This document shows, in pieces, positions 29,660 through 39,121 of a stretch of 41,298 bases of DNA. The notes under the pieces were generated by a model, which worked only from the letters and a program-made list of their open reading frames with translations, had not been told where the DNA came from and did no database searches. The stretch is from Candidatus Gastranaerophilales bacterium (GTDB lineage Bacteria > Cyanobacteriota > Vampirovibrionia > Gastranaerophilales > Gastranaerophilaceae), in the NCBI GenBank assembly GCA_944324195.1, contig CALUVJ010000007.1, positions 1 through 41,298 of the forward strand, in the 5' to 3' direction. Positions within the stretch are counted from its first letter, which is position 1; every line of letters starts with the position of its first letter. The position numbers and the translations under genes were made by a program.

Positions 29660-30560
29660 TGGGCGCTCCTTGAATACAACTTTTATTAAGAATATTTAAT
29701 ATTCTTAGTTTTCTTATGGCATCTTGCCGCAAGTTTGTTTTGATTTTATCATAAAATAAGGTCTTGTGTGCATATTTCCAAAATAATGAATTATCTGGCA
29801 TTAATGGTGTATCTTGATTCTCTGATAAATTCCACGGTTTTATAGAATCGCTAAAGTGTCTCAAAATAAAAGAATGTTCTTTTTCCAGTATGTAGTATGG
29901 TGTTTGATAGTTGTATTTTGAGTTTAGATTTTTATAATTGTTGCAAAAGAATATGTTTAATATATCCTGATCTGCTAATGAAATACGGTCGCGGTTCTCT
30001 TTTTCTGTTAAAAAAAGCTTTTGAGTGATATTATTATCTCGCCACTTTTTGCAGTCAATTAAAAGAACACCGGCGTTAAAATATTTGTGATTGATACTAA
30101 TATTTAGCTTTTGATTTATTTCCTTTTCATTGTTTGCGGTAAATTTTCTCCATACTGCTCCGAGTGCATAGCCGTCTAAAGATTCATTGTACAGGCTTTT
30201 AATATCACCTTTAGCAATTATATCAACATCCAAATAAATTGCTTTATCAATATCCGGTTTCAAAATAGGTATTAAAATTCGATTATAGGTTGATAATGTA
30301 ACATGATTTGCAGAATTTTTATACTCGATGGAATCAAATATTTGCTTATCGATTGTAATATATTCAATTGATAAATTTTTATATATTTCTTCTAATGAAC
30401 ATATTTTCTTTTTATTTTCTTCATCTATTCCGCCGTCCAGGATATAAAAATCACAATATGATTCTGTGTTATCACAAATACTCGCAATTGTAGTTGCAAC
30501 AAATGGCGCATAATTATTATCGCTTGATAAAAATATTGGAATACTCTCTTTTGCTTTCAT
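29652..30560 (-). CDS. GT8 glycosyltransferase
   Basis: 302 residues; SIPIFLSSDNNYAPF, DVD at 111-113 (YLDVDIIAKGD), and LRHFSDSIKPWN. The first 60-70 coding bases are nearly identical to the other two GT8 genes here while the rest diverges. One base separates it from the GT32 gene upstream. Confidence 0.85.
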   Translation of the reverse strand: MKAKESIPIFLSSDNNYAPFVATTIASICDNTESYCDFYILDGGIDEENKKKICSLEEIYKNLSIEYITIDKQIFDSIEYKNSANHVTLSTYNRILIPILKPDIDKAIYLDVDIIAKGDIKSLYNESLDGYALGAVWRKFTANNEKEINQKLNISINHKYFNAGVLLIDCKKWRDNNITQKLFLTEKENRDRISLADQDILNIFFCNNYKNLNSKYNYQTPYYILEKEHSFILRHFSDSIKPWNLSENQDTPLMPDNSLFWKYAHKTLFYDKIKTNLRQDAIRKLRILNILNKSCIQGAPSA

Positions 30561-30561
30561 A

Positions 30562-31374
30562 TTATCGGGCGCTTTCTACCATTTCTGTATACATTTTATT
30601 GCTTTTTTGTTTTTTACTTCTTAATATGCAGGTTATTCTGTGTTTAAGGCCGTTACTTCTGAAAGACTCATCTATTTCCTGAATACTCATTTTGTGTTTG
30701 TTTTCTAGAAAATATAATATTTCCGGCTTTACCCAGCTGCCGTTAAACCAGTGTATCGTATATGTTTTATCCGTAATTGCACTTCGGGAAAAGCAGCCGC
30801 TTTGAAAAGGTACCAGATATTCTTGTGGGTATATTGTTAAATGTTTCAGTTTTACTATTTCTTTAAGTTTGCCGGATTCAGGGGGTATATGATATTCTTC
30901 GGCAATAAATTTGCTAAAAATTTGGGGAAGAGTGTACAATTCAGAGTTCCAGATTTCTTGATTATAAAAATCTGAAATTTTTTTTATGAACATATTCCCT
31001 TGCTGTGCGCCAAGAATTGCCGGTTCTGTCAGGGTTTCATTTTGCATTCCTACAAAGGCCGGTTCATTTAGCAGAGGTGACATGTCTTTGATAACTTCTA
31101 CGTCGGTGTCCAAATAGATTCCGCCATTATTGTATAAAACTTTTACTCTGATATAGTCTGCGACATAAGCCCACATTTTTCTTTCATAAACGGTTCTGAA
31201 CCACCGATTCTGATTTAATTCCGCTTCAAAGTCAAAATAATCTTTGCTTCTGTCATTTATTTCAATGATTTCGTAGCCTGGCAGATTTTTATTCCATGAC
31301 TTAATATATTTTAAAACTTGTTCAGGTTTGGTCTCATTTGCTCCCCAAACATAGAAGATTCTTTTAGGTATCAT
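30562..31374 (-). CDS. GT32 glycosyltransferase
   Basis: 270 residues; MIPKRIFYVWGANE, DYIRVKVLYNNGGIYLDTD with DTD at 89-91, TIHWFNGSW. It shares the opening and the DXD region with the other GT32 proteins but has its own acceptor half. One base separates it from the DUF4422 gene upstream and one from the GT8 gene downstream. Confidence 0.85.
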   Translation of the reverse strand: MIPKRIFYVWGANETKPEQVLKYIKSWNKNLPGYEIIEINDRSKDYFDFEAELNQNRWFRTVYERKMWAYVADYIRVKVLYNNGGIYLDTDVEVIKDMSPLLNEPAFVGMQNETLTEPAILGAQQGNMFIKKISDFYNQEIWNSELYTLPQIFSKFIAEEYHIPPESGKLKEIVKLKHLTIYPQEYLVPFQSGCFSRSAITDKTYTIHWFNGSWVKPEILYFLENKHKMSIQEIDESFRSNGLKHRITCILRSKKQKSNKMYTEMVESAR

Positions 31375-31375
31375 G

Positions 31376-32299
31376 TTAAAACCTCTTGTTTCTTAATTCA
31401 ATTCTTTTACGCAGCATTTTTAGAAGTTTGTCTTTGCTTGGTTCCGTTTTTGATAGAATAATTTCATATTCATATTCTAAAAATTTACATTTTTTATCCT
31501 GTATTGTTTTATATAAAAAATAGCCGGTTAGGATTTCTATAATATACGCGATGTCTCTTGTCTCTGATATTCCATGAAAGCGAAATAAATCAGTTATTTT
31601 TTCTTCGTTATCAAGTTGTACTTTACAATTTTGATCGTGCAAAAATGCATTAAGTAAAGGCATTATCCATTCGCAAAATTTAAAAAAAGTATTTTTATTC
31701 ATTATGTATAGTTCGTGATAATATCCATAATTTAAATTCATATATTCTTCAAATAAGGTAACTTCATTTGAGTAATATTTTTGTAAATTGTTTAACAAAG
31801 ATACATACAAGTTTTGACTATGATATTTATAAAACTGTTCTTTATTAGTCGCATATTTTAATTTTTCTTTTTGAGGCAATATGATGTTATACAATTTGAT
31901 GTTTTTTAAAAGCGTAGGTTTAAGAAATTTTCTAACTCCAAAACTGCCAAAATATTCAGGGTTACCAAGCTTATCATAGTTTTTCCAAGCCCAGTATGTA
32001 CCGGTGAGGAAACCTACACGACGGTTAACGGCAGAGATATTGCCTTCAAAATCATTGTCACCAATACAGTTTTCGTGCAGCCATTTTATATCTTCATCAG
32101 AGATTGTGCCGTCTTTTGAGGATTCTCTCTCCACTGCTCTTCCAAGGTGGATAGGCGTTAAAATCTCCGACTTAAATAGAAAAGAGGGCTTGATGTAACT
32201 TACTAGAATTTTTACCAGCGGTCGTTTCTGGTTTTGATTTAAGTAATCATATTGTTTGTACTGGTTCAATAGTTCTATATGTGAGGTGTTACTATACAT
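31376..32299 (-). CDS. DUF4422 glycosyltransferase-like protein
   Basis: 307 residues of the capsular DUF4422 family (ILTPIHLGRAVE, IGDNDFEGNISAVNRRVGF, TGTYWAWKNYDKLGNPEYFG). The segment before the domain (LLNQYKQYDYLNQNQ) matches the interdomain linker of the GT2-DUF4422 fusion at 34151 (LLKEYKKFDILNKNQ). So this gene and the upstream GT2 look like a split version of that fusion. The overlap with the GT2 gene is 8 nt (ATGTATAG). Confidence 0.8.
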   Translation of the reverse strand: MYSNTSHIELLNQYKQYDYLNQNQKRPLVKILVSYIKPSFLFKSEILTPIHLGRAVERESSKDGTISDEDIKWLHENCIGDNDFEGNISAVNRRVGFLTGTYWAWKNYDKLGNPEYFGSFGVRKFLKPTLLKNIKLYNIILPQKEKLKYATNKEQFYKYHSQNLYVSLLNNLQKYYSNEVTLFEEYMNLNYGYYHELYIMNKNTFFKFCEWIMPLLNAFLHDQNCKVQLDNEEKITDLFRFHGISETRDIAYIIEILTGYFLYKTIQDKKCKFLEYEYEIILSKTEPSKDKLLKMLRKRIELRNKRF

Positions 32300-33299
32300 T
32301 ATGGCAAATATCCCTTTTTACATTTTTATGCAAATAGTTTAACATAAAAATTTTACAATAGTCGGTTACAAGAGCTTTTTCGTAATTATTTACAATATCA
32401 TCAAACATTTTAAATTGTGTTGGCTCATAAAGAGATTTATTTTTGTAAACATTATTTTTTACTTTCAAATATAATATTCTTAATTGCTCAAAAATTTCCT
32501 TTCTGCATGGATGGGTTATAGACATAGCAGGGAATATAATTATTTTTGCTTTTAAGCTGTCTAATAATTTATTTTTAATATAAAAATCAGCGACTTTATT
32601 AACAATTTTTATGCTTGCAAGAGAAGAATCTTGTTTTAATGAGAGTTTCCCACAAATACTGCTTTCTCTTTTAATATAGTGATAGTTACTTTTTCTAATT
32701 ACGTATATTTTATCAAGGAAAGGAAGAGTTGTAGCTTGAAAATACATATCTTCGATAACATAACCCTCTGGAAATCTAGCCCTAATTCTATCTAAAAATG
32801 ATTTTTTCCACAAATAAGCCCAAGTGTTCCATATAATATTAAAAATACAGCTTTGAGCATTGAGAAATTTATTTTGTACAAAGTTTTGTGTATTATTGGG
32901 TGTAAATGGAACAGGTTCCAATTCGTTTTCATGGAATAAAATGCTTGTATTTAAAACAATTTCGACATTACTATCAAGTGCAGCTATGACCATTTGTTCA
33001 ATATAGTCTAAATCAATCCAGTCGTCAGAATCAATAAAATAAATATATTCACCGGTGGCTGCATCCATTCCTGTGTTTCTTGCAGCCGATAGTCCTCCAT
33101 TTTTTTCGCGATTGACTATTTTAATGCGTTTATCTCGGTTTGCATAATCCTGCAAAATCTTGTCACAATTATCAGGAGAACAATCGTTAACACATACAAT
33201 TTCTAAATTCTTATATGTTTGATTGACAATACTATCCAGGCATTTGGGAAGATATTCTTCTACATTATAAACAGGTATAATTACTGAAACTTTATGCAT
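32292..33299 (-). CDS. GT2 glycosyltransferase
   Basis: 335 residues; MHKVSVIIPVYNVEEYLPKC, VCVNDCSPDN, DSDDW at 90-94, then a variable C-terminal half. It overlaps the GT8 gene upstream by 8 nt and the DUF4422 gene downstream by 8 nt, so the three should be translated in step. Confidence 0.85.
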   Translation of the reverse strand: MHKVSVIIPVYNVEEYLPKCLDSIVNQTYKNLEIVCVNDCSPDNCDKILQDYANRDKRIKIVNREKNGGLSAARNTGMDAATGEYIYFIDSDDWIDLDYIEQMVIAALDSNVEIVLNTSILFHENELEPVPFTPNNTQNFVQNKFLNAQSCIFNIIWNTWAYLWKKSFLDRIRARFPEGYVIEDMYFQATTLPFLDKIYVIRKSNYHYIKRESSICGKLSLKQDSSLASIKIVNKVADFYIKNKLLDSLKAKIIIFPAMSITHPCRKEIFEQLRILYLKVKNNVYKNKSLYEPTQFKMFDDIVNNYEKALVTDYCKIFMLNYLHKNVKRDICHNV

Positions 33300-34158
33300 T
33301 TTTCCTCTTTTCCATAATAATAAGCAGGCGTTTTTTATTGAAATCTGCCATTGTTTTATATTTAACCAAATTTTTTATCTCATCGTAAAAATCGGTCATT
33401 TTGGCATAATGCCAGAAAATTTGCAGGTTTAAGACATAAGATGTTTTGAGCCCCTCGTCAAAATGCCATGGTTTTAGATCGGTATTAAAATGCCTGAGGA
33501 CTATATTCTCTTGTTCTTTTTCTCCTGTCATAAAATTAAACTTTTTATCCAAAATTTTATAATTATTTGCAAAAACAATATTCAAAACATCCTGATCTGC
33601 CCATTTTAGTTTATCACGGTAAGCTCTTTCCGCGTCAAAAAGCTTTTTACTGTCGAAATCCCGGTTGTTAATTAAAAGGACGCCGGCGTTAAAATATTGG
33701 TGCTGCAAGTCAAGGTCCAGCTCTGTTTTATATTTTTGATTGGATTCCTTTTCAGGAACTGCGCCCAGTGAATACCCGTCAAGCCTGCATTCGAATAAAG
33801 TATTGATATCTCCTAGTGCAATTATATCAACATCAAGATAAATGATTTTTTCAAGTTCCGGTTTGATTTCGTGTATCAGGAAACGATTGTACGTGGAAAT
33901 ACTAACGTGGTGGCAGGCGTTTTTGTATTCAATATTTTCTAAATCTTTTTCCGGAACAATTTTAATAAATTCTATTTTAAAATTATTAAATATGTTTTTT
34001 AAATTACGGATTTTGTCCTTGTTATCCTCTTCTATTCCGCTGTCAAGGATATAAAATTCACAAAAACACTTTGTATTATCACAAATACTTGCAATTGTAG
34101 TTGCAACAAATGGAGCATAATTGTTATCACTTGATAAAAATATTGGAATATTAGACAT
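33292..34158 (-). CDS. GT8 glycosyltransferase
   Basis: 288 residues; NIPIFLSSDNNYAPF, DVD at 109-111 (YLDVDIIALGD), LRHFNTDLKPWH. It is the third GT8 in the locus, with the same conserved 5' end. The start overlaps the upstream fusion gene by 8 nt (ATGTCTAA). Confidence 0.85.
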   Translation of the reverse strand: MSNIPIFLSSDNNYAPFVATTIASICDNTKCFCEFYILDSGIEEDNKDKIRNLKNIFNNFKIEFIKIVPEKDLENIEYKNACHHVSISTYNRFLIHEIKPELEKIIYLDVDIIALGDINTLFECRLDGYSLGAVPEKESNQKYKTELDLDLQHQYFNAGVLLINNRDFDSKKLFDAERAYRDKLKWADQDVLNIVFANNYKILDKKFNFMTGEKEQENIVLRHFNTDLKPWHFDEGLKTSYVLNLQIFWHYAKMTDFYDEIKNLVKYKTMADFNKKRLLIIMEKRKNA

Positions 34159-36001
34159 TTATAGTTTCTTTCTGCTTCTTTCCGGCTGAACTCTTTTCAA
34201 ATATTCGGCATTGAGTGTGTAAAAATCTTTTATTATGCAAAGTCTCCATCCTGTAGAAGAAATATCCGGTAATTCTTTCAAATATGAATCCTAGAATGCG
34301 TTTCTGATATTCTTCAAAATTCTTTTGGCTGCAGATGTACTCTCCGCCTGTAATTTTAAAATAATCTAGAATTCTTTCTTTTTCGTTCTCATCTATACTA
34401 AATTCATTTTCACCGTAGGACAGAGCTTCAAACAGTAACGGAAAAATCCACTCGCAAAATTCAAAAAATAATTCTTTTTTTAAGATATAGTTTTCGAATA
34501 AATAACATTCGTCTAATTCAAGAAATTGAGTGAAATTTTCAAATTCTTCAGGGTAAATTTTTTGTATGATTTTGCACATAATATTTAAAGCGGATTTGCC
34601 ATGTGAATTTAAAAATTGTTGTCTTATTGACTCTTGTAAAAGTGTTTTTCTTGGCAGGGCTCCGTCATAAAATCCTATTTTATGTAAGACTTCTGCTTCC
34701 AAAAGTTTTCTGTGTCCATAAGAGCCGAAGTATTCGGGATTACCTAATTTATTATAATTTTTCCACGCCCAGTATGTGCCAGTTAGAAATCCAACACGGC
34801 GGTTTACTGCAGATATATTTCCTTCAAAGTCATTGTCTCCTATACAATTATCGTGCAGCCATTGAATATCTTCTCCTGAAATTCTGCCGTCTTTTGAATT
34901 TGCCGTTTCAACGGCTCGTCCAAGATGAATCGGTGTTAGAATGTCAGTTTTGAACAAAAAGTCCGGTTTTATGTAGCTTACAAGTATTTTAATAAAGTTT
35001 TGATTCTTATTCAGAATATCAAATTTCTTATATTCTTTAAGCAGAAGGTCTTTTGAATTTTTTCTGATGTCTCTGAATCTGTTTAAATTTGTATTATTTA
35101 CATATAATTTTCTTTTTATGTTGTAATAATTTGGTAAAATTTCTTCTTTGTACTTACTCTTATTAAATATATCATGCATTGCAGACAGCAGTACGTTGTA
35201 AATGTCATCCGGCTGGTTAAAATTATTAATTCTGTCCATTACCTGGCTTAATAAAAATGTTAATACAATATTGTAGTGTTCTTTATCAATCGCAGCTGAA
35301 TTGATAAAATCCAAAATGTTTAGAATTCCTTGGTGAATTGATTTTATAATCGTTGTTTCATCCGATTTTTTTGCTCTGGTTTTTGGAGTAACTACATAAT
35401 AATATTTTGCATTATCGACAATTGCGATATTGTTATAAAAACAAGCGGCTTTAATGGTAAAATACGGATCTTCAAGATGACATAAGTTTTCAGGGAAACG
35501 AATGTTGTATTTATTTAAGAAATTTTTATTAAATATAGCGGAGGTAAAAGTGTAGTAAAAATATGCTTTATTTTTTTTAATTAAGTTATTTAAATCATAA
35601 ATAGCCGGAAGTTGAGGGGCCGCAGAGTTATTATTAATTTCCCATAACTCGCCTTTTACAACATCAGCTTCTGTCTCTCGGGCTTTATTATACAGTTTTT
35701 CATAGAATTCAAGCTCTATAAAATCATCAGAATCAACAAAGCCGATGTATTCGCCGTCTGCAATATCAATTCCTATATTTCTGGCTTTTCCGGCACCGCT
35801 GTTTTCAAAAAGCTCAACAACTTTTACCCGCTTGTCCATTTTGGCATACGTTTCCAGGATTTTAGACGAATTATCTGTAGAGGCATCATTAATACAGATT
35901 ATTTCAATATCCTCCAGTGTCTGGTTGCAGACACTGGAAAGACATTGCTCCAGAAACTTCTCCGTGTTATAAACAGGTATGATTATTGATACTTTTGGCA
36001 T
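34151..36001 (-). CDS. Bifunctional GT2-DUF4422 glycosyltransferase
   Basis: 616 residues. The N-terminal GT2 domain has IIIPVYNTEKFLEQC, ICINDASTDNSS and DSDDF at 90-94. The C-terminal DUF4422 domain has ILTPIHLGRAVE, IGDNDFEGNISAVNRRVG and TGTYWAWKNYNKLGNPEYFG. Both halves have separate paralogs in the locus. It likely transfers two sugars in succession. No strong ribosome site is seen; the 120-bp gap upstream carries two dispersed repeats. Confidence 0.85.
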   Translation of the reverse strand: MPKVSIIIPVYNTEKFLEQCLSSVCNQTLEDIEIICINDASTDNSSKILETYAKMDKRVKVVELFENSGAGKARNIGIDIADGEYIGFVDSDDFIELEFYEKLYNKARETEADVVKGELWEINNNSAAPQLPAIYDLNNLIKKNKAYFYYTFTSAIFNKNFLNKYNIRFPENLCHLEDPYFTIKAACFYNNIAIVDNAKYYYVVTPKTRAKKSDETTIIKSIHQGILNILDFINSAAIDKEHYNIVLTFLLSQVMDRINNFNQPDDIYNVLLSAMHDIFNKSKYKEEILPNYYNIKRKLYVNNTNLNRFRDIRKNSKDLLLKEYKKFDILNKNQNFIKILVSYIKPDFLFKTDILTPIHLGRAVETANSKDGRISGEDIQWLHDNCIGDNDFEGNISAVNRRVGFLTGTYWAWKNYNKLGNPEYFGSYGHRKLLEAEVLHKIGFYDGALPRKTLLQESIRQQFLNSHGKSALNIMCKIIQKIYPEEFENFTQFLELDECYLFENYILKKELFFEFCEWIFPLLFEALSYGENEFSIDENEKERILDYFKITGGEYICSQKNFEEYQKRILGFIFERITGYFFYRMETLHNKRFLHTQCRIFEKSSAGKKQKETINV

Positions 36002-36022
36002 TTTGTTTTACTGTTTCTCTTT

Positions 36023-36045
36023 CCATTCTACAGGCAACGAGGATG
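36023..36045 (-). repeat. Dispersed intergenic repeat, family B
   Basis: On the minus strand it reads CATCCTCGTTGCCTGTAGAA then TGG, related to the element at 96-121. It sits between the methyltransferase and the GT2-DUF4422 gene. Confidence 0.45.
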
Positions 36046-36064
36046 TTATCTATTCATCAGTCTT

Positions 36065-36102
36065 TGTCACTGCCAGGAGCGTTGGTGCCGCTGCAGTCCA
36101 TC
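36065..36102. repeat. Dispersed hairpin repeat, family A
   Basis: TGTCACTGCC ... GCTGCAGTCCATC, the inverted counterpart of the element at 159-198. The stem is imperfect. Families A and B occur side by side in both places. Confidence 0.5.
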
Positions 36103-36121
36103 ATTATTACAAGGTTGCGTA

Positions 36122-37105
36122 TTATTTATAAGCATCCCGTGTTTTTATTTTAATTTTAATTCCGCAAGCTTGTATTACCTTATGCTCTTTGCCATTGCTT
36201 CTGCGATGATTTTTAACCGAAAACAAAGGTATTTTAAGTCTCTTCGAATCTTTTCTAAGTTCGTGCAGTTCTTTTTGCTTAGCAATAATTTTATCAAAAT
36301 ATTCCAGATAATAATCCGGATAAAAGCGGGCAAAAAACTCTTTGCATTGATTTAAGTCTGTATCATTTGGGAAATATGCCCATTTTATAGACAATAAATT
36401 AAATATTTCGTAAAGGTGTCGCGATGTCTCTTCTGTTAATTGAATACCGCCGATATTCGTAAAGAAATCAACTTCATAAGGCTTTTTATACGATGGGATT
36501 ATTTTTTCCCCTCTGATTGCACTCATTAATAAACTATTAGTAAATTGCATAGATTTATCAGCAAATGGAATAATTTTGGCTAGATGAAGGTTTGTATCAT
36601 GGAAGCAAACAATAGCATCCTTTTTTAGAAAAGGTAGTACCATAAGAAAATCCAAAATCTCACCTGGATTACTATGAACCGTATCAATCAAACAGAAATC
36701 AATCTCTCCGCCAATCTCGTCTAAGAAGTTTAGTGCGAGTCCGCCGGTTTTGAGAGTCCATTGCTTTTTTAATTCAGGATAATTGTCAACATAAAATCCT
36801 GTCTTTTTGTCTTTTAAGCGATAATGGTTTTCGTTGTAATCAATAGAATATAAGTGTGCACCAGCTATGTCTTTTATTGCATTTAAAATTATAATTGAAG
36901 AAGCACCTCTGGAAACACCAAGTTCAAGGCATTTTAGCGGGCGTTTTTTACGAACTGTTGAATTAAGAAATGCTCTGTCATTATCACTCATTTCAGAATT
37001 TTGTTTAAAATCTTCATCAACAATTTCGTTTAGTATACTTATTTCTTCATTAGTTGGTTCAACGAAGGTAATATCTGAGATTTCTTTTATATTGGTGCTT
37101 ATCAT
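36122..37105 (-). CDS. Class I SAM-dependent methyltransferase
   Basis: 327 residues; the SAM-binding loop is LELGVSRGAS (about 60-69), followed by LYSIDYNENHY and FCLIDTVHS and CFHDTN, which resemble the CmcI/macrocin-type sugar methyltransferase group. A basic tail (QACGIKIKIKTRD) ends the protein. It is 27 bp downstream of the PqqD gene and has AGAGGAAA before the ATG. The target is probably a sugar of the glycan. Confidence 0.75.
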   Translation of the reverse strand: MISTNIKEISDITFVEPTNEEISILNEIVDEDFKQNSEMSDNDRAFLNSTVRKKRPLKCLELGVSRGASSIIILNAIKDIAGAHLYSIDYNENHYRLKDKKTGFYVDNYPELKKQWTLKTGGLALNFLDEIGGEIDFCLIDTVHSNPGEILDFLMVLPFLKKDAIVCFHDTNLHLAKIIPFADKSMQFTNSLLMSAIRGEKIIPSYKKPYEVDFFTNIGGIQLTEETSRHLYEIFNLLSIKWAYFPNDTDLNQCKEFFARFYPDYYLEYFDKIIAKQKELHELRKDSKRLKIPLFSVKNHRRSNGKEHKVIQACGIKIKIKTRDAYK

Positions 37106-37132
37106 AAAAATATTTTCCTCTAAACGGTTATG

Positions 37133-37603
37133 TTACACTTCCACTTTGGTCTCCCTTTTTGCGGTTTCTTCTTTAGAATATCCGATAGAATCTTTTTCAG
37201 GTGTCCAGCCTGTTTCTTCTTTAACTTCGTGGATAGGGTCGGCTAACAATAATTCTTGTGCATCATCATAAGCTTTTACATCCATTTCAAAGTTATCTTC
37301 TGAAGCTATTGAAGCGTCAATACCAGCAGATGAATTTGAAGCAGAACCTTCGATAATAAGTTCAGCATCAAGCATTTCTTGGATAAATTTATTTAATCTT
37401 GTTTCAATATCTGCCGGAGCTCCTGATAAAGCTTTAAGTGCAGCAAGAATACTTTCAACGCTGACGCCGTTCATTAGATTTTCGTAAACAGCGGTTCCGA
37501 GTCCGTTTAAGCCGTAGTATATTCCTGTTTCGGAATTGATGATAATTGCGATACCGTCAGTTACGTCTGCAAACATTTTTTCTTCATTTAATACATAATT
37601 CAT
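37133..37603 (-). CDS. PqqD-family protein with acidic C-terminal extension
   Basis: 156 residues. Residues 1-85 are a PqqD/RRE-like domain (small winged fold that in other systems presents a peptide to a modifying enzyme): VTDGIAIIINSETGIYYGLNGLGTAVYENL. The other 70 residues are Ser/Glu-rich, with a distinct YDDAQELLLADPIHEV and GWTPEKD segment of unknown role. AAGGAG precedes the ATG. It overlaps the kinase-like gene by 20 nt. Confidence 0.8.
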   Translation of the reverse strand: MNYVLNEEKMFADVTDGIAIIINSETGIYYGLNGLGTAVYENLMNGVSVESILAALKALSGAPADIETRLNKFIQEMLDAELIIEGSASNSSAGIDASIASEDNFEMDVKAYDDAQELLLADPIHEVKEETGWTPEKDSIGYSKEETAKRETKVEV

Positions 37604-39110
37604 TTTTAATCTCCTTATTTTCTACTCTTTCTTTAACTAATTCTTTGTATTCTTCTTCTGCGTGTTCTACAAAAGACAGCTTGTAATTATTTTCTTCCGC
37701 AAATTCAAGGTTAATTTCCGCTTGCGTGTCCTGATTAGCAGGCGGAAGTAAAATCCCTTTTGCTTCAACTGCTTCTAAAAATAATTCAAAATCACGCAAA
37801 ATATTTTCGTTTTTACTTAAAAATTGTTTTAAGCAGGTTTTCAGGGCTTCCCGGGAAACTCCTCTTTTTAAATTCTCCAATACATTTGTCGCAAATTTAT
37901 TCATTGTATATATGATTCCCGTATCACTGTTCAATATACTTGCCAAATCAAATGTAATATCAATATAAATTTTGTCCTCTGTGATTGTTTTTCTTTCCCG
38001 TTTGTCAAAATTATTCATAAAATCTCTTAAAAATTCAGTATTTTTCTCTATATTATGACAAAGATTAAATTTATAAAACTCAAAATCTTTTACCATATCC
38101 ATCATCTTTTTTACAGTTTTATTGTCGTTTAAGTCCTGAGTCTGCATAAGAGTTGAGTGGATAAGCTGACAGATGGCTCTTCCCTTTTCGCACGGATGGA
38201 TTGAAGGCTCTTTGTCCGTAACAATTTCCGGAAACAGACAAATTTTAATCGGGTAATTCATTCTGAATCTGTCGTGGAAATTTGATATATTAAATACGTA
38301 CTTGTCTTTTCTTGCATTGTTGGATACAAACCTTGAACCATCAAGATAATCATATAATTCGTTATACATTTTAGGTGAGAGTGTAATTATAGAGTAGATA
38401 GGGCTTGATAAAAGCTCATTTCCCTTTTTATGCAAAATTAAATAGTCATCTGAAACATATTCAAACCCCTTAATCATTGATAAAACTGCCAGTGTAGATT
38501 TACCCCTCTGCCCTCTTGCACACATTAAAATCCCGTTTCCGTTTAGTCCTATAACTGCTCCGTGGGCAAGGTTAGAGACAGGTGTTTTTAAAATGTTGTT
38601 GAAAAATTGTACAAACAAGTGCCCTTCTTTGATAAATTCTTCCGGTTCCAAATTTTTTACGCCATAGTAGTATGTGTTTGTTTCATAATCATTTCCGATA
38701 AAAAATCCTCTTAAGCGTTGTATTTCAATTAGGGGTTTTGTTTTGGAAAAATTTTTATCTATAATACTGAGCCAGTCAAGTGACGTATTCTTTTTATAGA
38801 GCATATCAATTCTGAGACGCATGTTTGTTCTTGGGTTAAAATTTTGTGAAACTTTAGGTATAAGATTATCAAAGTCTGTTTCTTTCCACAAAATTAGTGT
38901 TGCATCATATTTTGGGGCCGAATCTCTTAATACAAAAGTCAGTTGTTTCTCAATATGCGGGAGAAATTCATCACTGTATCCCACCAGACGTACTACGGTA
39001 CAACCTAAATCTACGTATTTAATGAATTTTTGTTCTTTTGAAGATAAATACAGGTCTATATTAGTAAAGCATTCTCTTATTTCTTGTTGTGTTAAGTTAT
39101 CAAAACGCAT
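37584..39110 (-). CDS. HprK-like kinase domain fused to a PqqD domain
   Basis: 508 residues. The central part resembles HPr kinase C-terminal domains: LAHGAVIGLNGNGILMCARG, P-loop ARGQRGKST at 198-206, and the acidic SDDYLIL at 220-226. Residues from about 385 form a second PqqD-like domain (IYIDITFDLASILNSDTGII). HprK-like and PqqD proteins co-occur in the HPr-rel-A systems and in some lasso-peptide clusters, where the kinase phosphorylates a peptide. Here no peptide cyclase is present. The substrate is unknown. Confidence 0.75.
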   Translation of the reverse strand: MRFDNLTQQEIRECFTNIDLYLSSKEQKFIKYVDLGCTVVRLVGYSDEFLPHIEKQLTFVLRDSAPKYDATLILWKETDFDNLIPKVSQNFNPRTNMRLRIDMLYKKNTSLDWLSIIDKNFSKTKPLIEIQRLRGFFIGNDYETNTYYYGVKNLEPEEFIKEGHLFVQFFNNILKTPVSNLAHGAVIGLNGNGILMCARGQRGKSTLAVLSMIKGFEYVSDDYLILHKKGNELLSSPIYSIITLSPKMYNELYDYLDGSRFVSNNARKDKYVFNISNFHDRFRMNYPIKICLFPEIVTDKEPSIHPCEKGRAICQLIHSTLMQTQDLNDNKTVKKMMDMVKDFEFYKFNLCHNIEKNTEFLRDFMNNFDKRERKTITEDKIYIDITFDLASILNSDTGIIYTMNKFATNVLENLKRGVSREALKTCLKQFLSKNENILRDFELFLEAVEAKGILLPPANQDTQAEINLEFAEENNYKLSFVEHAEEEYKELVKERVENKEIKNELCIK

Positions 39111-39121
39111 TTATGTTTCCT

